Assembly (NCBI GenBank): GCA_017446645.1
Contig: JAFSQO010000013.1
Location: forward strand, 1-5,816
Length of the DNA stretch: 5,816 bases
Origin: Synergistaceae bacterium
Lineage (GTDB): Bacteria; Synergistota; Synergistia; Synergistales; Aminobacteriaceae
Direction: 5' to 3'
Shown: positions 1 through 5,223 of the stretch, piece by piece
How positions within the stretch are numbered: position 1 is the first letter of the stretch
How the letters are laid out: every line of letters starts with the position of its first letter
Notes under the pieces: model-generated
Told to the model about the DNA's origin: nothing
Databases searched by the model: none
What the model saw: only the letters and a program-made list of their open reading frames with translations
Position numbers and translations under genes: made by a program

Positions 1-544
1 GAGTTTCTCGATAGGCTATGACCTGATTGCCGAGTTCCCACGATGACCAGTTAGTTTTCGGGATTTCGTGAAGGGTCAAATCTCCCTGCAAAATTTTTTC
101 GTAAGCCCTTCTCCCGAATTCGTGCATTATTTCTTTATCATGTGAGTCCGGTCTGCCTTCTGCTATTGTCGTGTCCATTGAGTGACGTGAGATAAAGGCT
201 CCCAGTGCAGCAACTTTGAAGCCGCTTTTTTCCGCACGTTCGAGCATTTCATTAAGAGCAATACCGTAATATCCGTTACCGTAGGAGATTGCCCCGACAA
301 ACGGTGTATTATCAGCTTCGAGGCAGGCAAATAACTCGTCAGAAAGTGTGAATAATTTTCCTGCTGTCATGCTTCCCATTATTACGAGTTCATCAGGTCC
401 GAACTTGTATTTCTTCTTGCGGCTCATTGATGTAAGCAAATTATGAGTCTCAACCGGCAAGCCCTCAATGACTGAAGCAATTTCCTTCACGATTTTTTCA
501 GTTGAACCGCTCGGACTGAAATAAATCAGATGTAATTTTCTCAT
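1..544 (-). CDS. Flavodoxin-like protein, EFR1-family type (3' end beyond window)
   Basis: The reading frame starts at ATG 544-542 and stays open for 181 codons to the window edge, so the C-terminus is missing. Residues 9-18 (FSPSGSTEKI) match the FMN phosphate-binding loop of flavodoxins, directly after a hydrophobic first beta strand. Later segments fit the flavodoxin-like fold: a VIMGSMTAGKL strand-loop near 54-64, AISYGNGYYG near 85-94, and an HSMDTTIAEGRPDSHD stretch resembling the one between the fold and the C-terminal part of EFR1 proteins. EFR1 members carry two 4Fe-4S ferredoxin motifs after this domain; that part would lie outside the window, so it is not seen. Its start overlaps the stop of the upstream metallo-hydrolase by one base (TAATG), with no strong Shine-Dalgarno of its own, so translation is probably coupled. 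The likely role is cytoplasmic electron transfer; substrate unknown. Confidence 0.72.
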   Translation of the reverse strand, partial: MRKLHLIYFSPSGSTEKIVKEIASVIEGLPVETHNLLTSMSRKKKYKFGPDELVIMGSMTAGKLFTLSDELFACLEADNTPFVGAISYGNGYYGIALNEMLERAEKSGFKVAALGAFISRHSMDTTIAEGRPDSHDKEIMHEFGRRAYEKILQGDLTLHEIPKTNWSSWELGNQVIAYRET

Positions 545-1266
545 TAATCCAGCTTCATTATAATTTTTTCTTCGAGATTCTTATAGCCTTCTGGTGTATG
601 AGTCGACAAGTAAATCGTCGGGTTGTTCTTGATGAATTCCCTGACCCTGTTTAACGTGTCGCGTGCTGCCTTCAGATCCTCGAACACTATAGAGAGTTTA
701 TCAGCGTGGAGTGCTGCGTCAACATAAGTAACATCGCCGTGCATCATGTAATAGACTCCGTCATTCTCTGCGATTACTATGCTGTTGCCCTTAGTGTGTC
801 CTCGTGCCTTGATGAAGTAAATCCCGTCAGCGATCTTCTGGCAGTGCTCGAAATTGTGATAAGGTCCGTCAGAGTATTCGCACCTGATGATATTTTCGCC
901 TGTGAGCTTCAATGCATCTGCGTCTTCTGGCCCGATATATATTTTTGCATTCGGGAATGACTTTAACATGCCTGTGTGGTCGGGGTGCTTGTGAGTCACA
1001 AGAATCTTCGTAACCTGTTCTATCTTGTAGCCAAGAGCCTCAAGTGCCGGGATATAATCATTGACTTTCGTGTAGCCCTTGAAAGGAGTCTCAGGTGAAA
1101 GGCCCGTATCAACTAAAATAACTTCACTGCCCGTGTCAATCAGAAAATTCTGAAGGCTTCCGGGATATTTTATTCCGGGATTGCCGTCGCTCTTGTTCTC
1201 ACCGCCGAAAACGAAATCCTGCCCCCACTCGCCGTTATCGTAAAGCTTTACAACTTTGATTTCCAT
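544..1266 (-). CDS. Metallo-beta-lactamase-fold hydrolase (lactonase-like)
   Basis: This is a 240-residue protein with the metal ligands of the metallo-beta-lactamase fold: HKHPDH at 92-97 (HxHxDH), His157 in GHTKGN, Asp178 in MHGD, and His223 in STHTPEG. The N-terminal NFLIDTG...VILVDTG strands (40-55) are typical of the N-acyl-homoserine-lactonase-like branch, but the true substrate cannot be read from the sequence. The frame is open further upstream. ATG 1266-1264 was chosen because it follows AGGAGGAG (plus-strand CTCCTCCT near 1279-1285), because homologous sequence begins at MEIKVVKLYD, and because a longer start would run into the divergent regulator gene. It is the first gene of an operon with the flavodoxin-like gene (one-base overlap). 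There is no signal peptide, so it is probably cytoplasmic. Its promoter faces the HxlR gene, suggesting control by that regulator. Confidence 0.88.
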   Translation of the reverse strand: MEIKVVKLYDNGEWGQDFVFGGENKSDGNPGIKYPGSLQNFLIDTGSEVILVDTGLSPETPFKGYTKVNDYIPALEALGYKIEQVTKILVTHKHPDHTGMLKSFPNAKIYIGPEDADALKLTGENIIRCEYSDGPYHNFEHCQKIADGIYFIKARGHTKGNSIVIAENDGVYYMMHGDVTYVDAALHADKLSIVFEDLKAARDTLNRVREFIKNNPTIYLSTHTPEGYKNLEEKIIMKLD

Positions 1267-1340
1267 GATAAGTTTTACTCCTCCTGTAAATCTTGTAAAT
1301 GACTGGATAATTTTATAATTAAAATATATGCAAAACAATA

Positions 1341-1355
1341 ACGCAGTTTTTGCGT
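1341..1355. repeat. Inverted repeat ACGCA-N5-TGCGT, candidate operator
   Basis: Perfect five-base arms are separated by GTTTT. The repeat lies directly beside the predicted -35 box of the hydrolase operon and over the possible -35 of the HxlR gene, a position where a bound dimer could affect both promoters. HxlR-family dimers bind short inverted repeats near their own promoters; assignment of this one is inference. Confidence 0.4.
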
Positions 1356-1360
1356 ATATG

Positions 1361-1375
1361 GTATAAAATTTATAC
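1361..1375. repeat. Perfect palindrome GTATAAA-A-TTTATAC, candidate operator
   Basis: Seven-base arms lie around one central A. It overlaps the predicted -10 region of the HxlR gene, a classic place for autorepression. The base composition is AT-rich, which raises the odds of a chance palindrome, but a 7+7 perfect match is still notable. Confidence 0.45.
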
Positions 1376-1409
1376 TTAATTCTATTCAACAAAACAAGGA
1401 GCTTTTTAC

Positions 1410-1775
1410 ATGACTGAGAAAAATAATTTATGTCCGTTAAGGCATTTAACAAGTATTTTCGGGGGCAAATGGAAGCTGCCGATAATTTGCATTCTTTCAT
1501 CTGATAATTACTTGCCCAAACGTTACAGCGTAATTAAGCGAAAGCTGGGTGACATAACGAATGTAATGCTCGCAAAATCACTTAACGAGCTTGAGGACGC
1601 AAAACTCGTTCACAGAGAGCAGTATAACGAAATTCCTCCCAGAGTCGAATACTCGTTGACTGAACAAGGCAAGGAGACCCTGCCGTTTTTGAGTCAAGCA
1701 GCTCAATGGGCAATTGATGACCTGAAGCGTAGAAAAGTGAATATTTTTTGTGGTGAATGCGTTATTATCGATTAA
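1410..1775 (+). CDS. HxlR-family winged-helix transcriptional regulator
   Basis: This 121-residue protein has the full HxlR layout: an N-terminal Cys in CPLRHLTSIFGGKWKLPIIC (8-27), a helix-turn-helix around 38-62 ending in MLAKSLNELEDAKLVHRE, and the wing motif PPRVEYSLTEQG (76-87). The family is small dimeric regulators; several (YodB, HypR) sense quinones or electrophiles through the conserved N-terminal Cys, here Cys8. An extra CGEC pair (Cys114, Cys117) sits at the extreme C-terminus and could add metal binding or disulfide switching; this is inference. The start is set by AAGGAG at 1396-1401. It is divergent from the hydrolase/flavodoxin operon, the usual arrangement for an HxlR regulator and its target. 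The inducer is unknown. Confidence 0.9.
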   Translation: MTEKNNLCPLRHLTSIFGGKWKLPIICILSSDNYLPKRYSVIKRKLGDITNVMLAKSLNELEDAKLVHREQYNEIPPRVEYSLTEQGKETLPFLSQAAQWAIDDLKRRKVNIFCGECVIID

Positions 1776-1798
1776 GTTTTTCGTTACTGAAATGCTTA

Positions 1799-1811
1799 TA
1801 TAATTTATAAT
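1799..1811 (+). promoter_or_regulatory. Candidate -10 boxes for the yedE leader
   Basis: Two exact TATAAT hexamers occur at 1799-1804 and 1806-1811. Neither has a good -35 (the best is GTTACT at 1783-1788, 17 bases from the second). If used, transcription would start near 1818 and leave a leader of roughly 180 bases before yedE. Confidence 0.4.
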
Positions 1812-1822
1812 AAAATATTATA
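1806..1822. repeat. Inverted repeat TATAATA-AAA-TATTATA
   Basis: Perfect seven-base arms are separated by three A residues, covering the second -10 box and the predicted start site of the yedE leader. It could be an operator. The local sequence is almost pure A/T, so a chance origin is quite possible. Confidence 0.3.
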
Positions 1823-1876
1823 TTCATAGAAAAAAAATATAGGGAGCAAAATTTTATGAGATGACAAGAAATTAAC

Positions 1877-1920
1877 GGCGCGGAGTGCTTTATCATTATA
1901 AATTATAGAAATCTCTCGCC
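1877..1920 (+). terminator. Weak imperfect stem-loop with T-rich tail in the yedE leader
   Basis: GGCG (1877-1880) pairs with CGCC (1917-1920), and GAG (1883-1885) pairs with CTC (1913-1915), around a long AT-rich loop. TTCTTTATTTATATTT follows. It could be a weak terminator after the HxlR gene or an attenuator ahead of yedE. The stem is short and the loop long, so confidence is low. Confidence 0.25.
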
Positions 1921-1951
1921 TTCTTTATTTATATTTATATTTATGTTGATG

Positions 1952-1985
1952 AAGGAGGTGAAGAATTTATTATTTTTACAGGAGG
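1952..1985 (+). promoter_or_regulatory. Tandem Shine-Dalgarno sequences before yedE
   Basis: AAGGAGGTGA (1952-1961), a full complement to the usual 16S rRNA 3' end, has no ATG or GTG start at a normal distance downstream. A second site, AGGAGG at 1980-1985, lies 15 bases before the yedE ATG at 2001, rather far for optimal initiation. The second site sets the chosen start. The first may act as a standby ribosome site or as a pause within the leader frame. Confidence 0.55.
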
Positions 1986-2000
1986 TTTAATTTTATCATC

Positions 2001-3074
2001 ATGGACAAAGTTTTAACGTCCCGTAACGGCCCTTGGATAGCTGGCGGTTTAATCGGACTGGTCGCAGTTGCCCTGGCTCACTTCGGCAACCCCGGCAACA
2101 TGGGTTTTTGTGTAGCGTGTTTCACCAGAGACATAGCAGGCGCACTTGGTTTTCACAGAGCTGGAGTCGTCCAGTACATAAGGCCCGAAATCCCCGGATT
2201 CATTCTCGGCTCCTTTTTGTCGGCCCTACTCTTCAGGGAATACTCACCCAGAGGCGGCTCATCACCTGCAGTCAGATTCGGACTCGGAGTCTTTGCAATG
2301 TTAGGCGCACTCGTCTTTCTCGGCTGTCCCTGGAGGGCTTATCTCAGAGTAGCCGGAGGAGACTGGAATGCCCTTTACGGTGTCGGAGGCTTAATCGTAG
2401 GCATCTTTATAGGGATTATTTTCTTATGGAACGGCTTCAGTCTTGGAGCAGCTGAGTCAAATCCCAAAGCAGCAGGATTGATTATGCCCCTGATAGCTGC
2501 AGCATTGCTTGCTTTCTTATTTATTGCCCCTAAATTTGGCGAGAATGCCCCGATATTTTTCTCGGATAAAGGTCCCGGTTCACAGCACGCACCCGCATTA
2601 ATGGCCCTGGGAGCAGGCTTGCTTGTCGGCTGGCTTGCCCAACGTTCACGCTTCTGCACTGTCGGAGCAATTCGTGATTTCCTGATGATGGGCGATGCTT
2701 ATCTGCTCAAGGGAATTATTGCCTTCATGATTACGGCTTTTGCTGCGAATTATGCACTGGGAACTTTCAAACCAGGCTTCGAGTCTCAACCCGTTGCACA
2801 CTCTGACCAGCTCTAGAACTTCTTGGGCATGGTTTTGTCTGGTCTTGCTTTCACCCTTGCAGGAGGCTGTCCCGGCAGGCAGTTGATCATGGCCGGTGAA
2901 GGAGATTCTGATGCAGGTATCTTCGTGATTGGAATGCTTGCAGGTGCTGCGATTGCTCATAATTTTTCAGCAGCTTCTTCAGGTGCAGGAATTGGCCCTA
3001 TGGGAATGCATGTAACGATTATAGGCTTAATATTCTGTGTCTTAGTCGGCATATTATCAAGGGACAGGGGGTAA
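2001..3074 (+). pseudogene. yedE: YeeE/YedE-family selenium transporter, interrupted by in-frame amber codon
   Basis: Read through one TAG (2814-2816, codon 272), this is a single 357-codon frame of the length usual for the selenium-associated YedE family. It is a polytopic membrane protein with two homologous halves. The conserved cysteine motifs are all present: GNMGFCVACF (Cys37, Cys40), LGCPWR (Cys109), QRSRFCTVG (Cys219), and, after the stop, AGGCPGRQL (Cys290). Related YeeE proteins pass thiosulfate through such cysteines; YedE is proposed to transport a selenium species. Without readthrough, the 271-residue product lacks the last conserved Cys and the final membrane helices. The downstream part (from TTG 2823 or ATG 2829) has no ribosome binding site and cannot be a transporter alone. 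The frame is preserved and motif-rich after the stop, so the lesion is recent, a sequence error, or suppressed. The yedF start lies six bases after the final TAA. Confidence 0.85.
2814..2816 (+). other. In-frame TAG codon inside yedE
   Basis: The context is CAG CTC TAG AAC TTC TTG GGC ATG. Family members, as far as I recall, have a Trp here (LWN-LGM), and TGG to TAG is a single G-to-A transition. No other visible gene in the window contains an internal TAG, and none ends with TAG. Confidence 0.9.
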
Positions 3075-3080
3075 ATTTTC

Positions 3081-3299
3081 ATGAGCGATGTTATAACAGT
3101 AAACGCACGGGGGCTTTCATGTCCTCAACCTGTAATGCTTACGAAAAAGGCTCTGGCAGGACTTGATTCGGGTAGAGTTGAGGTTCTCGTTGACACGGCG
3201 ACTTCACGCAATAATGTCTCGCGCTTTGCAGAGAATAAAGGCTGGAGCGTTGACGTTGAAGAACTCGATGAAGGCTTCAAAGTCATCTTAGAGAAGTAA
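3081..3299 (+). CDS. yedF: TusA-like sulfur/selenium carrier, YedF type
   Basis: This is a 72-residue single-domain protein of the TusA/SirA/YedF family. The signature is GLSCPQPVMLTKKAL at 11-25: Cys14 in the CPxP motif at the start of the first helix is the residue that carries a persulfide in TusA. The remainder follows the beta-alpha-beta-alpha-beta-beta pattern, ending in GFKVILEK. Many YedF proteins of selenium users are about 200 residues with an added DsrE-like domain; this one has only the first domain, like the short enterobacterial YedF. A GGGGG run (3067-3071) nine bases before ATG can act as ribosome binding site. It lies six bases after yedE and clearly forms an operon with it. 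The probable job is to relay activated S or Se in the cytoplasm, e.g. from transporter or desulfurase; the exact reaction is unproven. A true TusA role in tRNA thiolation is less likely given the neighbours. Confidence 0.85.
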   Translation: MSDVITVNARGLSCPQPVMLTKKALAGLDSGRVEVLVDTATSRNNVSRFAENKGWSVDVEELDEGFKVILEK

Positions 3300-3321
3300 A
3301 GCGATTAATTGCGAACAACTT

Positions 3322-3371
3322 AGTGGGTAGTTGAAATTGATGTGAAGATTTTCACTATCCACTGGTTTTAT
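3322..3371 (+). terminator. Rho-independent-like terminator after yedF
   Basis: The left arm 3322-3331 (AGTGGGTAGT) pairs with 3354-3363 (ACTATCCACT) over ten pairs with one G-T. After a bulged T, GAAA (3333-3336) pairs with TTTC (3350-3353). GGTTTTATT follows on the plus strand. The T tract touches the 3' end of the convergent selC gene. On the minus strand the hairpin can fold too but lacks a T tract, so for selC it would act mainly as a 3' structure. Confidence 0.6.
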
Positions 3372-3469
3372 TGGCGGAAGTGTGTGGGGATCGAACCCAC
3401 CAGAGACAGCTTAGACCGCCTCTCACCGGGTTTGAAGCCCGGGCCCGTCACCAGACAAATCTCACTTCC
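3372..3469 (-). tRNA. selC: tRNA-Sec (anticodon TCA), selenocysteine tRNA
   Basis: The reverse complement folds as a bacterial selenocysteine tRNA of 95 nt plus encoded CCA. The acceptor begins GGAAGTGA and ends ACACTTCC, then discriminator G and CCA (3374-3372). The D arm has a six-pair stem rich in G-T with a TGGT loop. The anticodon arm is CCGGG-CTTCAAA-CCCGG, with TCA at plus 3433-3435, which reads UGA. A long variable arm (from GAGAGG to GTCTC) and a T arm GTGGG-TTCGATC-CCCAC follow. The long extra arm, TCA anticodon, 5' GGAAG and 3' CTTCCGCCA all match selC. The eighth acceptor pair is A-A instead of a Watson-Crick pair, so the usual 8+5 stack has one mismatch. Charged with serine and converted by SelA, it inserts selenocysteine with SelB at UGA codons; selA and selB are not in this window. 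Confidence 0.96.
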
Positions 3470-3487
3470 GTATTTCGCTTACTTTAC

Positions 3488-3537
3488 CTGAAATATTACG
3501 TAAGTTGCATTATAATGTATCTATCGCAAAAAATCTA
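3488..3537. promoter_or_regulatory. Back-to-back promoters for selC and the kinase operon
   Basis: For the plus strand, CTGAAA (3488-3493) is 17 bases from TATAAT (3511-3516). For the minus strand, TAGATT (plus 3532-3537) is 17 bases from TATAAT (plus 3509-3514). The two -10 boxes overlap within the perfect palindrome ATTATAAT (3509-3516), so only one RNA polymerase can bind at a time. An eight-base palindrome TTACGTAA (3496-3503) sits in the plus-strand spacer. Predicted start sites leave a leader of about 38 bases for the kinase and about 33 bases before selC. Confidence 0.55.
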
Positions 3538-3560
3538 TTGAACGCACAAAAATTTTTATC

Positions 3561-4610
3561 ATGAAACTGTACAGAATATTATTTGAAAAAGTCTTTGACC
3601 CTATTGCACTGTATAAAGTTGACGAAGACAGAATAATTTTTCTTGATGTTAATCCTGCTTATGAACGCGTCATGAAATTGTCCCGTGATGACGTTATAGG
3701 CAAGGCATTTTATGAAGTCTGGCCAAACGCTGAACCACGCTGGTCAAGGGTCATAAGGGAGTGCCTGACGCAAAAGAAGACCGCTCACTGTATCGGAGAA
3801 AGCCTCGATGTCAATAGCTACCTCGAAGCTATAGCCTTCCCGATTCAGCCTGATATGGCAGCAGTAATCTTTCTTGACAGGACGAAATTAAAGCGTTCGG
3901 ATAATGCCCTGAGACAAAGGCAGAACCAGTTAAGGGCATTGGCAGCAAAACTCACAATTACAGAAGAAGAGACAAGGCGTAATATAGCGTCAGACTTGCA
4001 TGACAGACTAGGCTATGAATTAGTCTCACAGCTGAGAGTTTTACGTGAGATAGCTTCAGAGCTTGACTCAGAGAGCAGCATTAAAGACTCGATTCAAAAA
4101 CTCATAAACAGCACAGAAAATATAATCGCCGAAAACAGAAGCCTTATCTTCGAGCTAAGTCCCCCTGTCTTGAAAGAAGCCGGCCTTAATCCTGCACTTG
4201 AAGAACTTGCAAAGAATATCCTTGAGCCTGACAAAATTCAGTGGCAGATAATCACAAAAGGCAGCGCGGAGGAATTCATAGCCGATGACTCAATCTGCGT
4301 AATTCTTTATCGTATGGCTAGAGAATTACTCATCAATGCAGTAAAGCACTCAGGAGCCTCGAAAGTGAATATTATTATTAACAGGAAACCGGAAATCATT
4401 ACCGTAGCAATCGAAGACAACGGTACAGGAATGTTAAAGACCAGCAGCAAGGGCTTCGGACTGTTCAGCATTCAGGAAAGGCTTCTGGCACTTGGAGGGA
4501 ATTTAAAAATTATATCGGAGCAGGGTAAGGGCTTAATGGCTGTCATGACCTGCCCCCTAAAGTTAAAGGACGGAGAAATTTTTCATGGTAACAAGAATAT
4601 TATTAGCTGA
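3561..4610 (+). CDS. Soluble PAS-domain sensor histidine kinase, NarL-partner (HisKA_3) type
   Basis: The protein has 349 residues and no membrane segments. Residues about 5-105 form a PAS domain (FDPIALYKV, IIFLDVNPAYERVM, DDVIGKAFYEVWP). A helical linker leads to the dimerisation/phosphoacceptor region EETRRNIASDLHDRLGYEL (136-154), with His147 as the phosphorylated residue. The ATPase domain has N-box RELLINAVKHSGAS (254-267), G1 box EDNGTGM (285-291) and G2 GFGLFSIQERL (298-308). This is the HPK7/NarX-like class that pairs with LuxR-type regulators. The PAS ligand is unknown; a cytoplasmic signal is implied. No Shine-Dalgarno is evident before ATG 3561, in contrast to neighbours, so initiation may be weak. 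The gene overlaps the response regulator by 26 bases and ends in TGA within it. Its position between selC/yedEF and a desulfurase suggests, but does not show, a selenium or sulfur-related signal. Confidence 0.92.
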   Translation: MKLYRILFEKVFDPIALYKVDEDRIIFLDVNPAYERVMKLSRDDVIGKAFYEVWPNAEPRWSRVIRECLTQKKTAHCIGESLDVNSYLEAIAFPIQPDMAAVIFLDRTKLKRSDNALRQRQNQLRALAAKLTITEEETRRNIASDLHDRLGYELVSQLRVLREIASELDSESSIKDSIQKLINSTENIIAENRSLIFELSPPVLKEAGLNPALEELAKNILEPDKIQWQIITKGSAEEFIADDSICVILYRMARELLINAVKHSGASKVNIIINRKPEIITVAIEDNGTGMLKTSSKGFGLFSIQERLLALGGNLKIISEQGKGLMAVMTCPLKLKDGEIFHGNKNIIS

Positions 4611-5223
4611 CGATCACGAGTTATTCATCGAAGGGCTTGCAGAACTAATCAGGAAGCGTCCGGATATTGAACTCGCCGGGCAGGCAAAAGACGGACTCAA
4701 AGCTATCGAGCAGGCAGAGAAGCTAAAACCTGATATTATCTTAATGGACATATCTATGCCGGATCTTAATGGGATAAAAGCAGCAAAGCAGATCCTCGCA
4801 AAATTTCCCGACATGAAAATCATAATGCTCTCAATGTACAACAGCCGCGAGTTAATAGTCGAAAGCCTCAGAGCCGGAGCACAGGGCTATATCCTGAAAG
4901 AATGCAGCTCCGAAGAGTTATATGAGGCAATCAGGAATATCACAATGGGAAATTACTATATTGCAAGGTCATCACTTGCCGTCATGGTCGAGGACTATTT
5001 GAGACTGCTCAAGGCCGACGAGAGGAATTCAGCGCGCCTCTTGTCAGAACGTGAAAGGGAAGTCCTGAAACTCTTAGCTGAAGGTAAGAACGCTAAAGAG
5101 ATAGCCTACGACTTATCAATCAGCAAGAACACAGTAGACGTACACCGCCGTCACATCATGGAAAAAACAGGGTGCTCAAGCATGGCCGGATTAGTGCGCT
5201 ATGCAATCAGGGAGGGTTATTAA
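4585..5223 (+). CDS. NarL/FixJ-family response regulator (REC + LuxR HTH)
   Basis: This 212-residue protein has an N-terminal receiver domain (about 3-120) with acidic pocket Asp9/Asp10, phosphoacceptor Asp55 in ILMDISMP, Ser83 in MLSMY and Lys105 in YILKE. The C-terminal LuxR-type DNA-binding domain (about 152-210) has LSEREREVLKLLAEG, then KEIAYDLSISKNTVDVHRRHIMEKTG, the recognition helix region. GGAG (4572-4575) nine bases ahead of ATG sets the start inside the kinase gene, a 26-base overlap that implies tight co-translation with its partner. It probably receives phosphate from that kinase and regulates transcription; target genes are unknown. Its TAA overlaps the next gene's ATG by one base, making the desulfurase the third gene of the operon and an obvious candidate target or functional partner. 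Confidence 0.95.
   Translation: MVTRILLADDHELFIEGLAELIRKRPDIELAGQAKDGLKAIEQAEKLKPDIILMDISMPDLNGIKAAKQILAKFPDMKIIMLSMYNSRELIVESLRAGAQGYILKECSSEELYEAIRNITMGNYYIARSSLAVMVEDYLRLLKADERNSARLLSEREREVLKLLAEGKNAKEIAYDLSISKNTVDVHRRHIMEKTGCSSMAGLVRYAIREGY

Larger units (their letters stand above)
1267..1409. promoter_or_regulatory. Divergent promoter region between hydrolase operon and HxlR regulator
   Basis: This is a 143-base AT-rich intergenic region. On the minus strand a TTGTTT box (plus 1333-1338) lies 17 bases from TAAAAT (plus 1310-1315), a good sigma70-like promoter for the hydrolase operon. On the plus strand TATACT (1371-1376), with a weak TTTGCG box 16 bases upstream (1349-1354), could serve the regulator, whose ribosome binding site AAGGAG is at 1396-1401, eight bases before ATG. 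The promoter calls are by eye. Confidence 0.5.
1841..1990 (+). other. Leader frame: SD plus ATG-AGA-TGA, then open to TAA before yedE
   Basis: AGGGAG (1841-1846) lies nine bases before ATG 1856-1858. That ATG opens a two-codon ORF, ATG AGA TGA (stop 1862-1864). If the TGA were read through, the same frame stays open for 41 more codons to TAA 1988-1990, ten bases before the yedE ATG. The encoded residues are hydrophobic and AT-driven after the middle (LFIFIFMLM) and resemble no family I recognise. The TGA is followed by C, a leaky termination context. No convincing bacterial SECIS hairpin is visible just after it. It may be a regulatory minigene or upstream ORF, a decayed small gene, or chance. 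Confidence 0.3.

Noticed and set aside
1267..1500. Longer upstream start of the metallo-hydrolase frame (78 extra residues)
   Set aside because: It would overlap the divergent HxlR gene and cover the intergenic promoters. The extra residues are unlike the family, and a strong ribosome binding site fits ATG at 1266.
1862..1864. UGA at codon 3 of the leader frame as a genuine selenocysteine codon of a small selenoprotein
   Set aside because: No GU-containing SECIS-like apical stem-loop is visible at the usual distance, and the encoded peptide looks AT-driven, not like a redox protein.
1943..1990. 15-residue leader peptide starting at ATG 1943
   Set aside because: No ribosome binding site precedes it. 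It is simply the end of the longer leader frame described at 1841-1990.
2033..2455. Alternative-frame ORF inside yedE on the plus strand
   Set aside because: Composition is Arg/Ser-rich with no family resemblance, and it is fully covered by the convincing YedE frame.
2646..2960. Minus-strand ORF opposite the yedE amber site
   Set aside because: It has Cys/His/Ser-rich shadow composition, no ribosome binding site and no recognisable domain.
2823..3074. Separate small membrane protein gene after the amber codon
   Set aside because: It is in the same frame as yedE, lacks a ribosome binding site, and carries the C-terminal YedE motif GGCPGRQL. It is the rest of yedE.
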